Origin: Enterobacteriaceae bacterium 4M9
GTDB lineage: Bacteria > Pseudomonadota > Gammaproteobacteria > Enterobacterales > Enterobacteriaceae
Length of the DNA stretch: 64,000 bases
Direction: 5' to 3'
Assembly (NCBI GenBank): GCA_010092695.1
Contig: JAADJJ010000001.1
Location: forward strand, 3,782,001-3,846,000
The notes under the pieces are model-generated. The model was not told the origin of the DNA. It saw only the letters and a list, made by a program, of their open reading frames with translations, and ran no database searches. Numbering within the stretch: the stretch's first letter is position 1; the number at the start of each line of letters is the position of its first letter. Below, one piece after another: positions 43,806 to 52,577 of this stretch. The position numbers were made by a program, and so were the translations under genes.

Positions 43806-44975
43806 TTATAACCAGCCCGGCTGCGCAGGCTGCCCACACAGCACGGCGCCCGCCAGTTGCCAGGTATGTTCACCCATAAAAGCGTGCTGGGTAATGGCCT
43901 GCGCGTCATTCACGCAGCGCGCCAGCGGGTTGTTGCGAACAATGCTGCCCATGCCGGTCATCATTTGCATCTCGCGGCACACGCTTGCCGCAACACGAAC
44001 CGCATGCGTGGACGACAGGCGCAGCATATTGGCCTGATGCAGCGTAATCTCATCGCCCTTTAGCAGCCGCTGCCAGGCCTCATGAATGGCGTCATAAAAG
44101 AAGGCGCGTGCGCTGCGTAGTTTGGCCTCGGCTCGGGCGATATCCATTAACGCTGCCGGGCGCTGGCCCAGTGCCGGTGCACCGGTAACAGAAGGTGTTT
44201 TCTCTGCCTGAGCCCGTACTTCATCAAGCGCCCGCCGTGCTACGCCAAGCCCCACGACCGACAGCACCTGAGTGGCAAACGCCAGAGCCGGATAGCGAAA
44301 AATCGGCTCATCCAGGTTCGCGGCACTCCCGCGCACAAACGTCCATTCCTCTGGCACGACGACGTCTTCAACAACCAGGTCATGACTGCCGGTGCCGGCC
44401 AGACCTACGGTATCCCAGGTTTCCTCAATGCGCGCCCGGTGGCGCGGCATCACGGCCATACGCGGTAAGCCCGGCGTGTCGCCGGCCTGCGGCGTGATGC
44501 CCACACCAACCAAATCTGCGCCCATGCAGCCGCTGGCAAACTTCCAACGCCCGCGCACCTTCATGCCACCTGCCACCACCTGCGCAGGCTGCGGCGGGAA
44601 AATACCGCCAGCAAAGACGATATCTGGCCCGTCAGCGTAGACCTTACGTAGCGTCTCCAGCGGGAGGGCTGCCAGGTAAACCGGGCTCATACCAAAGCTT
44701 GCCACCCAGCCTGCGGAACCGTCAGCGTGTGAAATTTTCTCAATCAGTTCACAGAATGCCGCCGCCCCCTGCTCTTCACCGCCAAAGCGCGCTGGCACCA
44801 GCGCCCGATAGACGCCTGACTGGCGAAAGCGCTGAATAATGTCGCCGGGGATATGGCGCAGCGCGTCAAACTCGCCCGTCAACGCCCGCTCCCGGACAAT
44901 CTCCAGTAACTCACCCAGCGCCTCCTGCTTTTTCTGCGGTTGCTGCCTGTCGTGTGGATATAACAATGGTTCCAT
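43806..44975 (-). CDS. iacA: Indole-3-acetate monooxygenase IacA
   Basis: The 389-residue protein has the acyl-CoA dehydrogenase fold used by group D flavin monooxygenases. FGGEEQGAAAFCELIEKIS and GSAGWVASFG lie in the N-terminal helical domain, WDTVGLAGTGSHDLVVEDVVVP in the middle, and NNPLARCVNDAQAITQHAFMGEHTW at the end. In Pseudomonas, Caballeronia and Acinetobacter, IacA begins indole-3-acetate degradation by oxidising the indole ring. ATG 44975 has AGAGGA upstream; the frame stays open to 45089. Confidence 0.88.
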   Translation of the reverse strand: MEPLLYPHDRQQPQKKQEALGELLEIVRERALTGEFDALRHIPGDIIQRFRQSGVYRALVPARFGGEEQGAAAFCELIEKISHADGSAGWVASFGMSPVYLAALPLETLRKVYADGPDIVFAGGIFPPQPAQVVAGGMKVRGRWKFASGCMGADLVGVGITPQAGDTPGLPRMAVMPRHRARIEETWDTVGLAGTGSHDLVVEDVVVPEEWTFVRGSAANLDEPIFRYPALAFATQVLSVVGLGVARRALDEVRAQAEKTPSVTGAPALGQRPAALMDIARAEAKLRSARAFFYDAIHEAWQRLLKGDEITLHQANMLRLSSTHAVRVAASVCREMQMMTGMGSIVRNNPLARCVNDAQAITQHAFMGEHTWQLAGAVLCGQPAQPGWL

Positions 44976-45040
44976 AGCGGTATCCTCTGAAATAACCTTC
45001 ATGACCGGAACCGTGGTTCCGGCGTCACTGCTAATCAGAC

Positions 45041-46345
45041 TCAGCGTTGTGGGTGGCCGCGCAGCGACCACAGCGCTACCAGCGCGCACAGCCCCCAGGC
45101 CACCAGCAGTAGCGATACAGGCCAGCTGGCATCAAATGCCATTAGCAATGCCACTGCCACCATTGGCCCAAGGCCGCCGGCAAGGATCGAGCCAATTTCA
45201 TGGCCAAGCGACAACCCGGTATAGCGCACGCCTGCCGGAAACAGGGCCGCCACCAGCGGTGGCTGGGCGCCTGTCATGGCGCCGTGGCAAAACGGCAGGG
45301 CGAGCATCATCGCCAGCAGCATCGCCCCGGTATGCGCACTCTCCAGCAGCCAGAAAAAAGGGAACGCCAGTAGCAGCACGCCAAGCGTGCCAATAAGATA
45401 GACGCGGCGAAAACCGATACGGTCCGCCAGCGCTCCCCAGAACAGAATGGAGAAGAACTCCACCGCCATTGCCAGCGTGATACAGGCAATAATGCTGCCG
45501 TCAGGAATGCCAAGGTGGCGGCAGTAGACCAGCGAAAAAGTGAAAAACAGATAGACCGCGCCGTTTTCCGGCAGGCGCAGCGCAATAGCTTGCAACAGCG
45601 CACGTCGGTGGTGGCGCAGTATCTGAGCCAGCGGCATGTTCTCTGCCTGCGCCTGCTCGTCGCGCCTGCCCAGAAAAGAGCGGCTCTCTTCAATATTTTT
45701 GCGGATATACATCGCGACAACGAACAGCAGCGCACTTGCCAGAAACGGCAGACGCCAGCCCCAGCTCATAAAAGCAGCGTCCGGCAACTGACGCACCAGC
45801 CAGAACGCCAGCGATGACAAGACAAAGCCCCCGGACACCCCCATCTGGCTCCAGGCGGTATAAAAGCCCTTTTTCTGCGGCGTGGCGTTTTCACTGAGCA
45901 TCAGCACGCCACCTCCCCACTCACCGCCGCAGGCCACGCCCTGCACCAGGCGCAGCAGAATCAGTGCCAATGGCGCCAGAAAGCCGATGTGCTGGTATCC
46001 CGGTAGCAGGCCAATCAGAAAGGTACATCCCCCCATCAGCGCAAGCGTAACGATCAACGCCTGTTTGCGGCTATGTCGGTCACCAAGATGACCAAACAGC
46101 ACGCCACCGAGCGGGCGAGCCAGAAACCCCACCGCAAAGCCAGAAAATGCCAGCAGCGTGCCGAGCAGCGAATCGCCGTGTACCGGAAAGAACAGTTCAC
46201 CAAACACCAGCGCGGCCGCCGTGCCGTAGAGGAAAAAGTCGTACCATTCCAGTGAGTTGCCTAAAAGTGAACTCAGCACGAGTTTACGCATCTTCCCTGA
46301 TGTCCTGCCTGTGGCATATTCCGTTGATAAATCCTGAGTACTCAT
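45041..46345 (-). CDS. MFS transporter in the iac cluster
   Basis: The 434-residue protein has 12 predicted membrane helices and the metabolite:H+ symporter (MHS) signatures: NSLEWYDFFLYGTAAALVFG near residue 30 and the GHLGDRHSRKQAL loop between helices 2 and 3. It resembles ProP/ShiA-type importers of organic acids. Lying between iacF and iacA in the same direction, it is the natural candidate for uptake of indole-3-acetate; an intermediate such as anthranilate or catechol is possible. The substrate is inference. Confidence 0.82.
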   Translation of the reverse strand: MSTQDLSTEYATGRTSGKMRKLVLSSLLGNSLEWYDFFLYGTAAALVFGELFFPVHGDSLLGTLLAFSGFAVGFLARPLGGVLFGHLGDRHSRKQALIVTLALMGGCTFLIGLLPGYQHIGFLAPLALILLRLVQGVACGGEWGGGVLMLSENATPQKKGFYTAWSQMGVSGGFVLSSLAFWLVRQLPDAAFMSWGWRLPFLASALLFVVAMYIRKNIEESRSFLGRRDEQAQAENMPLAQILRHHRRALLQAIALRLPENGAVYLFFTFSLVYCRHLGIPDGSIIACITLAMAVEFFSILFWGALADRIGFRRVYLIGTLGVLLLAFPFFWLLESAHTGAMLLAMMLALPFCHGAMTGAQPPLVAALFPAGVRYTGLSLGHEIGSILAGGLGPMVAVALLMAFDASWPVSLLLVAWGLCALVALWSLRGHPQR

Positions 46346-46390
46346 GGTGTGAAGCCTCTTTATCAGACGAAAACGGACGCTGCGCGCAGC

Positions 46391-47356
46391 TTATTCCAGC
46401 TCAAAAACCTCTATCACCAGGCACGGGCTGCGCGAGCGCGAGCAGCACAACGCAATCTGGTCGTTATCAGCCTTTTCTTCCTCGGTGAGGTAGCTGTCGC
46501 GGTGCTCAGGCGTCCCTTCCAGCACATTAGCAATGCAGGTGCCGCAAATGCCCTGCTGGCAGGAGACTTTGACGCGCACGCCAGCCTGCGCCAGCGCCTC
46601 AACAATGCTCTGGTCCTGCGCGACCTGTACGGTGACACCAAGGGCGGGCACGACCACCTCAAATGCCTCGCCGCTGGTTTGCACCTCGCGGTTAAAGTAC
46701 TCGCGGTGGATATGCGTCGGCGCCAGCCCGGCGCTTTCGGCCTTGTCGATGACCCAGTCCATAAAGCCTTGCGGGCCACACACGTAGAGATGGCTATTGG
46801 CAGGTGCACCGGCCAGCAGCGCATCCGGCTGCAAGCGGCACGTTTCACCTTCATCACTCACGTGGTACACCACCTGTGCTGCCCAAGGCACGGCAGCAAG
46901 CGCGGCCAGAAACGCCATCCGCGCGCGTGAGCGCCCGCAGTAGTGCAACTCAAAAGCACGTCCCGCCTGATGCAGCGCATGGGCCATCGCCAGCATTGGC
47001 GTAATGCCGATGCCGCCACCGACCAGCAAGGTGTGCGGTGCATCCAGCGTCAGCGCAAACAGGTTGCGCGGCAGGCTGGCTTGTACCTCATCGCCAGGCT
47101 GCAACAAGCACGCCGCCTGTGAGCCGCCGCGTGAATTCCCGGCGTTGAGGATGCCAAGCTGCCAGTGGCGGGTATCCTGTGGGTTACCGCACAATGAGTA
47201 CTGTCGCACCAGGCCGTCGGCCAGATGCAGGTCAATATGTGCACCTGCGGCAAACGCGGGCAAAACGTCGCCGTTCGCGGCACACAGCGTCAGCACCACC
47301 ACACCGGTGCCCTGCTCTTCGCGCCCGGTCACCCGTAGCGTAATCTGTTCAGACAT
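46391..47356 (-). CDS. iacF: Dioxygenase reductase IacF
   Basis: The 321-residue class IA reductase resembles VanB/phthalate dioxygenase reductase. An FMN-binding FNR-type domain with RQYSLCG (about residue 51) is followed by the NAD-binding GGGIGITPMLAMA (about 113), and a C-terminal plant-type [2Fe-2S] domain with CQQGICGTC and the final Cys in ALCCSRSRS. It passes electrons from NADH to the Rieske oxygenase IacC. It has AAGGGGG before its ATG. Confidence 0.88.
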   Translation of the reverse strand: MSEQITLRVTGREEQGTGVVVLTLCAANGDVLPAFAAGAHIDLHLADGLVRQYSLCGNPQDTRHWQLGILNAGNSRGGSQAACLLQPGDEVQASLPRNLFALTLDAPHTLLVGGGIGITPMLAMAHALHQAGRAFELHYCGRSRARMAFLAALAAVPWAAQVVYHVSDEGETCRLQPDALLAGAPANSHLYVCGPQGFMDWVIDKAESAGLAPTHIHREYFNREVQTSGEAFEVVVPALGVTVQVAQDQSIVEALAQAGVRVKVSCQQGICGTCIANVLEGTPEHRDSYLTEEEKADNDQIALCCSRSRSPCLVIEVFELE

Positions 47357-47365
47357 AACGCCCCC

Positions 47366-48106
47366 TTAGCGCATGTAGATACCGCCGTTAATATCCCAGG
47401 CCGCACCGGTCACAAACTCTGCCTGGCGTGATGCCAGTAGCGCCGCCGTGCGGGCGACAAACCCCGGCGAGCCGAGTTTTGCCACCGGGATCATCGCCAG
47501 CAGCGCAGGCATGTTTTCATCTGGCACCGCCGCCCGTACCGAGGGCAAATCCAGTGGACCCGGCGCAATGGCGTTCACGGTGACACCGTCTTTTGCCAGC
47601 ACGCGGGCGAAAACTTTGGTCAGCGTCAGGATGCCGCCTTTGGATGCCGCGTAATGCGCGCCGGAGGCCGTGCCGCCGTTTTGCCCGGCAAGCGAGGCCA
47701 GGTTAACGATGCGTCCGTAGCCGCGTTGTGCAAAATAGCGGCCCACGGTCTGGCAGCCGAGAAAGGTGCCGCGCAGGTTGGTGGTCAGTACGCGGTCAAA
47801 CTCCGCAACAGAAATATCCATAATCGGTGTGGTGAGCGTGAGCGCTGCGTTGTTCACCAGCGCATGCAGCTCGCCAAAATGCTCTGTTACCTGCGCCAGT
47901 GCCTGACTGAAGCCTGTCTCTTCACGAATATCCAGCGCCAGCGCCATACCGTTACTCGCCTGCTCGCCTGCTTCATTAAGCGTTGTCTGCGCCGCCTCTT
48001 CCGACAGGTCTGCCAGCGCCACGCGCCAGCCTTCGCGCAAAAAATGCAACGCCATCTCACGCCCAAGTCCGGCGGCTGCCCCGGTCACCATGACTACGTC
48101 ACTCAT
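47366..48106 (-). CDS. iacE: Short-chain dehydrogenase IacE
   Basis: The 246-residue classical SDR has the cofactor motif TGAAAGLGR near residue 8, NNAA near 87, catalytic Ser, and YAASKGG (Tyr-X3-Lys near 150). In characterised iac pathways IacE helps convert IacA products toward dioxindole-3-acetate. ATG 48106 has a strong GGAGAGGGCG upstream. The open frame extends far upstream through iacD, but that part is the iacD antisense-frame shadow. Confidence 0.88.
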   Translation of the reverse strand: MSDVVMVTGAAAGLGREMALHFLREGWRVALADLSEEAAQTTLNEAGEQASNGMALALDIREETGFSQALAQVTEHFGELHALVNNAALTLTTPIMDISVAEFDRVLTTNLRGTFLGCQTVGRYFAQRGYGRIVNLASLAGQNGGTASGAHYAASKGGILTLTKVFARVLAKDGVTVNAIAPGPLDLPSVRAAVPDENMPALLAMIPVAKLGSPGFVARTAALLASRQAEFVTGAAWDINGGIYMR

Positions 48107-48116
48107 CGCCCTCTCC

Positions 48117-48596
48117 TTACAGGATGTAACCAATGCTGCGCAGGAAGATGTCACCACCAAGCACGCGCACGACTTTGCGCGTAATGCGCCAGCTATCGCC
48201 GTCGGCGGCCAGACTGTACGTGACATCTGCCACGTAGTGCTGCGGATTGCCCTTGCGGTATTCCCACAGCGACTGGGCACAGCGCACCTCTACACTATCG
48301 TCGCAAGCGTTAAGCAACCGGTGGCGGCCGCTCATGCGCACGGTGCGTGCGCGCGGCGTGGTGGAAATGGACTCGCCGCTGTAGAGGCGATGCACGCGCT
48401 TGCGGCGCATTGGCGCATCATCGCAGGCGTAATTGAGGCTGTTGGCGAAGTCTTCGGTTTGCTGGTCAATGGGGACGATATACAGCCCCTCTTCCTGCCA
48501 CAGCGCAAGCCAGGCCTCGAATTCCCCTTGATCCAGCAGGTCGGCTTCAAGATTAATGAAGTTCACCACGCGGGCTAACAGCGCTTGTTCATTCAT
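48117..48596 (-). CDS. iacD: Ring-hydroxylating dioxygenase small subunit IacD
   Basis: The 159-residue protein has the ring-hydroxylating dioxygenase beta-subunit fold: LLARVVNFINLEADLLDQGEFEAWLALW at the N-terminus, YIVPIDQ, and a C-terminal RVLGGDIFLRSIGYIL. It pairs with IacC. The ATG shares one base with the iacC stop (TGATG), indicating coupled translation; an upstream in-frame ATG (48629) lies inside iacC and is unlikely. Confidence 0.87.
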   Translation of the reverse strand: MNEQALLARVVNFINLEADLLDQGEFEAWLALWQEEGLYIVPIDQQTEDFANSLNYACDDAPMRRKRVHRLYSGESISTTPRARTVRMSGRHRLLNACDDSVEVRCAQSLWEYRKGNPQHYVADVTYSLAADGDSWRITRKVVRVLGGDIFLRSIGYIL

Positions 48597-49891
48597 CACA
48601 GTTCCCCTTCGGTCATGCAGGACTTCCACTTTTGATAGGCCGCGCGCATACCGGTCTCGGCGCTGACATCGCTTTTCAGCCCGTCCGCAGTGCGCGTCTC
48701 CCCTGGCAGGCCGCGGTTAAGCATGATCCACAGGTTGTCACCCGCCGCTGCGCCGTGCTGCACGCGCTCCCAGGCCTCGGAATCATCCGGCGTACCAAAG
48801 CCCATCGGCCCCTGGAAGTGCTCGTGCAGCCGCAGCCGCGCCTGGTTTGCTGCCACCGGGCCGTCCTTCATGGTGATAACCACGTGATGGATTTCCGTCT
48901 CTTTTACTGATACCGGCTGTAGCACGCGGAAAAACGCCATTGAGCAGGCGACGTTAGGAAACAGGTTGAGGTTAAAGCCGCTGCCGCCAACCGCGCGCAC
49001 GATGCGCCGCACCTGCATTTCCTCATGGCCCTCTTCCCGAAGCTGCCCGGCCAGTTCCAGAAAACGCTCCGGGATATCGGCATCCAGGTTCTCCTCCAAA
49101 TCCACCAACTGCGGGATCATCACCATTACGCTGTGGCCGTTGCCGAGGTCCTCGACGTAACCGCTGCCGTCCACAAAGTTGAGCATCTCCTCGGTTTGCT
49201 TATCGACCGAGCTTAAAAACGATTTGTGAACAATCGGGAAGTGATAGCCGTCGGTCGTGTTCTCAAGCTGAATTTTCCAGTTGCCGGGGAAGCGAAAACG
49301 CTGTGCTTCGCTCGCCTCAATGGCGTAGCCCGCACCCTGTTTCATAAACAGGTCTATCCACTTTTTGGCGGGACCGAGGAACTCTTCCAGCGGCTCGATA
49401 TCTTCGCTAAAGGTGGCGAACACCATGCCCGCGTAAGCAGAGGTACGCAGGCGCACCATACCGAGATTAGATTTATCAAGCTGGTCGCCGTAGCTTTGCG
49501 GGTGTGGCACACCGCGCAGGCTGCCATCCAGCCCGTAACCCCAGCCGTGGTACGGGCAGACAAAGTTGTTGGTGCGGCCTTTACGGTGCTCGCACACCGT
49601 GGCAGCGCGATGGCGGCAGCGGTTGAGCAACACGTTGATATCGCGTTTGCGGTCACGCACCACAATCACCGGCTGGGTGCCGACAAACGCTGATTTAAAA
49701 CTGCCCGCCTCTGGGATTTCACTTTCATGCGCTACCCACACCCAGGTGCGGGAGAAAATACGCTCCAGCTCCAGCTCAAAAATTGCCGGTGAGGTATAGA
49801 GCGAGGTGTGCACCCGGTCAGGCTGCACTAGCGCTGCAATATCGTTATGGCTCATGGCGCAGTCGATATTCTTTACAGGGATCGTTTCCAT
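48596..49891 (-). CDS. iacC: Rieske dioxygenase large subunit IacC
   Basis: The 431-residue oxygenase has a Rieske [2Fe-2S] centre, CRHRAATVCEH then CPYHGWGY (C-X-H and C-X2-H, residues about 92-117). The mononuclear iron site is NTTDGYHFPIVHKSF near residue 215. In the iac pathway this enzyme with IacF converts dioxindole-3-acetate to catechol. It begins two bases after iacI. Lower-pathway catechol genes are not in this window. Confidence 0.9.
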   Translation of the reverse strand: METIPVKNIDCAMSHNDIAALVQPDRVHTSLYTSPAIFELELERIFSRTWVWVAHESEIPEAGSFKSAFVGTQPVIVVRDRKRDINVLLNRCRHRAATVCEHRKGRTNNFVCPYHGWGYGLDGSLRGVPHPQSYGDQLDKSNLGMVRLRTSAYAGMVFATFSEDIEPLEEFLGPAKKWIDLFMKQGAGYAIEASEAQRFRFPGNWKIQLENTTDGYHFPIVHKSFLSSVDKQTEEMLNFVDGSGYVEDLGNGHSVMVMIPQLVDLEENLDADIPERFLELAGQLREEGHEEMQVRRIVRAVGGSGFNLNLFPNVACSMAFFRVLQPVSVKETEIHHVVITMKDGPVAANQARLRLHEHFQGPMGFGTPDDSEAWERVQHGAAAGDNLWIMLNRGLPGETRTADGLKSDVSAETGMRAAYQKWKSCMTEGEL

Positions 49892-49893
49892 CG

Positions 49894-50430
49894 TTATCTC
49901 TCCGGGAGCATGGTGTTATCGGGGACCGGCAGCGCCTGTGTCGAGTGCCAGTAGTCCACCGGGCGGCTGAACAGGTTGCAGGTGGCGAAGTGATGTATCA
50001 GCCAGCGGCCATGGCGACAGGCAAACTGGATGGCCAGTTCGGCGCTGTTAAGATGTGAACCACCGGCGCTGAAGGTCGAGGTTTGCAACATTTTCCAGCG
50101 TCCGCTGGCGCGTGTGGCGCTATGCACCGTTATCTGTTCCGAACACAGAAAATGGACGTTGGTGGCAAAGTGCGCCGGTTGCCTTACGTAACCTGCCATC
50201 ATTGCCGCAAGCGCCGCGCGCCCTGCGCAGCGCCCCAGCGTATTTGCATACAGCGGTCCAATGCCTTCCCACACGCAGTCTTCAGTAAAGAGCGCGACAA
50301 GGGCATCAACGGTTTGCGCATCATCCAGGCGGTCGCATAAGTGCATGTATTCGCTGATGAGATTACGTACTGCCTGTGCGGCCTCAAGCTGTGCAAGGCG
50401 CGCAAGCAGTCCTTCCATAACATCGGACAT
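49894..50430 (-). CDS. iacI: SnoaL-like protein IacI
   Basis: The 178-residue protein has the NTF2/SnoaL-like cone fold pattern: LEAAQAVRNLISEYMHLCDRLDD, TVDALVALFTEDCVWEG, GRAALAAMM, then THE beta-sheet strands FATNVHFLC and SAELAIQFAC. Members of this fold include small dehydratases and isomerases. IacI in iac clusters has this description, and the protein is placed between iacH and iacC. The exact reaction is not settled from sequence. Confidence 0.82.
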   Translation of the reverse strand: MSDVMEGLLARLAQLEAAQAVRNLISEYMHLCDRLDDAQTVDALVALFTEDCVWEGIGPLYANTLGRCAGRAALAAMMAGYVRQPAHFATNVHFLCSEQITVHSATRASGRWKMLQTSTFSAGGSHLNSAELAIQFACRHGRWLIHHFATCNLFSRPVDYWHSTQALPVPDNTMLPER

Positions 50431-50459
50431 AAAACATCCTCTTAATAAGAGTGAAGGAA

Positions 50460-51590
50460 TTAGCGTTCGGACAGCAATCTGCGGGCGTGATACAGCAGCG
50501 CGCGCTCGTGCCCTTTGCGACCCACCAGCTGTAGCGCCACCGGGCGAGCGTCTATCTCCCCGACCGGCAGCACCAGCGCCGGATGGCCGCTCAGGTTAAA
50601 CGGCCGCAGCAGCCGGGTGAGGTTGACCACGGAAAGCGGATCGCGCGCTTCTTCAAGGGTTGGCGGCAGGTCCGGCAGCGCGGGCAGCAGCAGTACGCCG
50701 TGGCGTTCGAGCAGCGCATCAACGGCGGCGCTAAAACGCAGCCGTACCTCTTCGGCTTCAGCCAGTTCAGCGGCGGTGATGTTAGCGCCCAACGTAATGC
50801 GCCTGCGCACATCAGAAGAAACATCGGGATTGTCGGCAAGGTCAGCAAATGCGCATGCGTTTTCATGGCCGATAATGTGCAACGCGGCATTGTGGGCCGC
50901 ATCGAGCAGCGGCAGTTCAGCACGGTGATAACGCACACCGTGAGTTGCCAGCCCCCGGGCAATCAGTGCATCTATATCTGCACGGGCGGCTCCCGCCAGC
51001 AGTGCAGGCGCGGTGCTTTCTGGCTCGTCACCGTCGGGGAAACCCAGGCGCGTGAGAACCTGTTCCATCATGGCAAGGTCGCGGGTAAAAAAGCCTACGC
51101 AGTCGAGTGAACTGGCGGCGGGCATGACACCCTCGCGTGCTACCCGGCCAAAGGTCGGTTTGAGCCCCACAATGGCGCAGCAGGCAGCGGGCATACGCAC
51201 CGAGCCGCCGGTGTCAGTGCCAATGGCAAACTCGACACTTGCTGCGGCCACTGCCGTTGCCGAACCGCTGGATGACCCGCCGGGAATCAGCGCCGGATAA
51301 CGAGGGTTCACTGGCGTACCGGCCCATTGGTTGATGCCGGTTACGCCAAAGGCCAACTCGTGCAGCACGGTTTTGCCGGTGAGGACGCAGCCTGCGCCCA
51401 GTAGCGTATCAATAACCGCCGCATTGCGCGTTGCCGCCAGCGTATTTTCCCGTGCCTGGCTCCCTGCACGCGTTGGCCAACCAGCCACGTCCAGCGTATC
51501 TTTCACCGCAAAACGCAGGTCGCCGTTACCCAGGCGAAAGGTGGTGAGGTAACCCTGGGGGTTACAGTGAGTGCGATTGAGATTGCTCAT
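50460..51590 (-). CDS. iacH: Amidase-signature protein IacH
   Basis: The 376-residue amidase-signature enzyme shows the Ser-cisSer-Lys triad: Lys in RFAVKDTLDVAG, PGGSSSGSATAVAA and TDTGGSVRMPAACC with the nucleophile Ser. It is the first gene of the iac operon here. Its step is less certain than those of iacA, iacE and iacC; hydrolysis of an amide or lactam intermediate fits the family. Confidence 0.85.
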   Translation of the reverse strand: MSNLNRTHCNPQGYLTTFRLGNGDLRFAVKDTLDVAGWPTRAGSQARENTLAATRNAAVIDTLLGAGCVLTGKTVLHELAFGVTGINQWAGTPVNPRYPALIPGGSSSGSATAVAAASVEFAIGTDTGGSVRMPAACCAIVGLKPTFGRVAREGVMPAASSLDCVGFFTRDLAMMEQVLTRLGFPDGDEPESTAPALLAGAARADIDALIARGLATHGVRYHRAELPLLDAAHNAALHIIGHENACAFADLADNPDVSSDVRRRITLGANITAAELAEAEEVRLRFSAAVDALLERHGVLLLPALPDLPPTLEEARDPLSVVNLTRLLRPFNLSGHPALVLPVGEIDARPVALQLVGRKGHERALLYHARRLLSER

Positions 51591-51655
51591 ATTGTCTGCC
51601 CTGTTCGTGAGGTCGTTGCCGTCACTTTTTGTACAGAGTGAGTTTTGAGCACATT

Positions 51656-51671
51656 ACTTGAAAATTCAAGT
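51656..51671. promoter_or_regulatory. Candidate IacR operator
   Basis: The palindrome ACTTGA-AAAT-TCAAGT is 66-81 bases upstream of the iacH start in the 266-base gap after iacR. It is the best palindrome in this gap and has the size expected for a MarR dimer. Assignment to IacR is inference. Confidence 0.45.
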
Positions 51672-51856
51672 GAACTTTACATATAAAAAAAGAATGACAG
51701 GCACAGCAAAACACCTGGCACAAATACACTAAAAATACGCAGGATCAATACCATGAAAGCGGAATAAGGCAGGTAAAACCGCCGCTGGAGGAATGACGGT
51801 TGCCCGGTAATTTTGCCTTGTTTTGTGACACAGTGAACACGGATTCACCGGCGCGG

Positions 51857-52357
51857 TCAGTCGTTAAGGTTGGTCAGGATCTGGGCCAGTATCAGGTTCA
51901 TTTTATCCACCTGCGACGTGCGGATCCCCTTAAAAGCACGGTCAAAAATACGCGTCGCCAGCACATGTGCCTGCTCGGCTTTTGCCACACCGGCCTCGGT
52001 GGGTAGCACCTCGGTGACGCGGCCATCGGCGCGGCTGGCGCGGGTTATCACCAGCCCGTCGTCGCGCAGGCGCACCACGATTTTGGTAACAGTGGGCATT
52101 TTAATCACCGCATATTCCGCAAGCTGGGTAATCGTGGCGGTGCGGTATTTCCACGCCAGCGTCAGCACACGGAAACGCGAAATATCCAGTCCGATTTTTT
52201 TAAGTTCAATTTCCAGCAGTTGGCTGTAGCGTGCCTGCACGTTTACCAGCCAGAAAAAGGGATACTCCTCACGGCGAAAGCGGTGTTCATGAAAATCATC
52301 CGGCTCGGTTTCAAAAGCACTTTTGCTGGTATCCACTGACGGTTCCTTCGGCAACAT
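51857..52357 (-). CDS. iacR: MarR-family regulator IacR
   Basis: The 166-residue MarR-type protein has RYSQLLEIELKKIGLDISRFRVL (dimer and first DNA-binding helices), IKMPTVTKIVVRLRDDGLVIT as recognition helix, and the wing RASRADGRVTEVLPTEAG. An IacR of this family represses iac genes in other bacteria and is released by indole-3-acetate. Here it is upstream of, and in the same direction as, the iacH-G operon, and divergent from an epoxide-hydrolase-like gene. Confidence 0.85.
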   Translation of the reverse strand: MLPKEPSVDTSKSAFETEPDDFHEHRFRREEYPFFWLVNVQARYSQLLEIELKKIGLDISRFRVLTLAWKYRTATITQLAEYAVIKMPTVTKIVVRLRDDGLVITRASRADGRVTEVLPTEAGVAKAEQAHVLATRIFDRAFKGIRTSQVDKMNLILAQILTNLND

Positions 52358-52577
52358 GTTAAGTCATGCAATCAATCTTAGCGGACTCCCTTTGGAAAGA
52401 AAACGCAGCATTCCGTGGGGATACGTCACTCTCCAGATACACTGAGATACATTACTGCCCTGTTTCGGACACATTCAGGATACCCGATGCGCATCAAATG
52501 GTAGCGTGCGGACAGCCGCGCCGTTTTGCGCCGCGCTGCCGCGTTATCTCTGTTTCCATCCCAACGAGGAGCATCCC

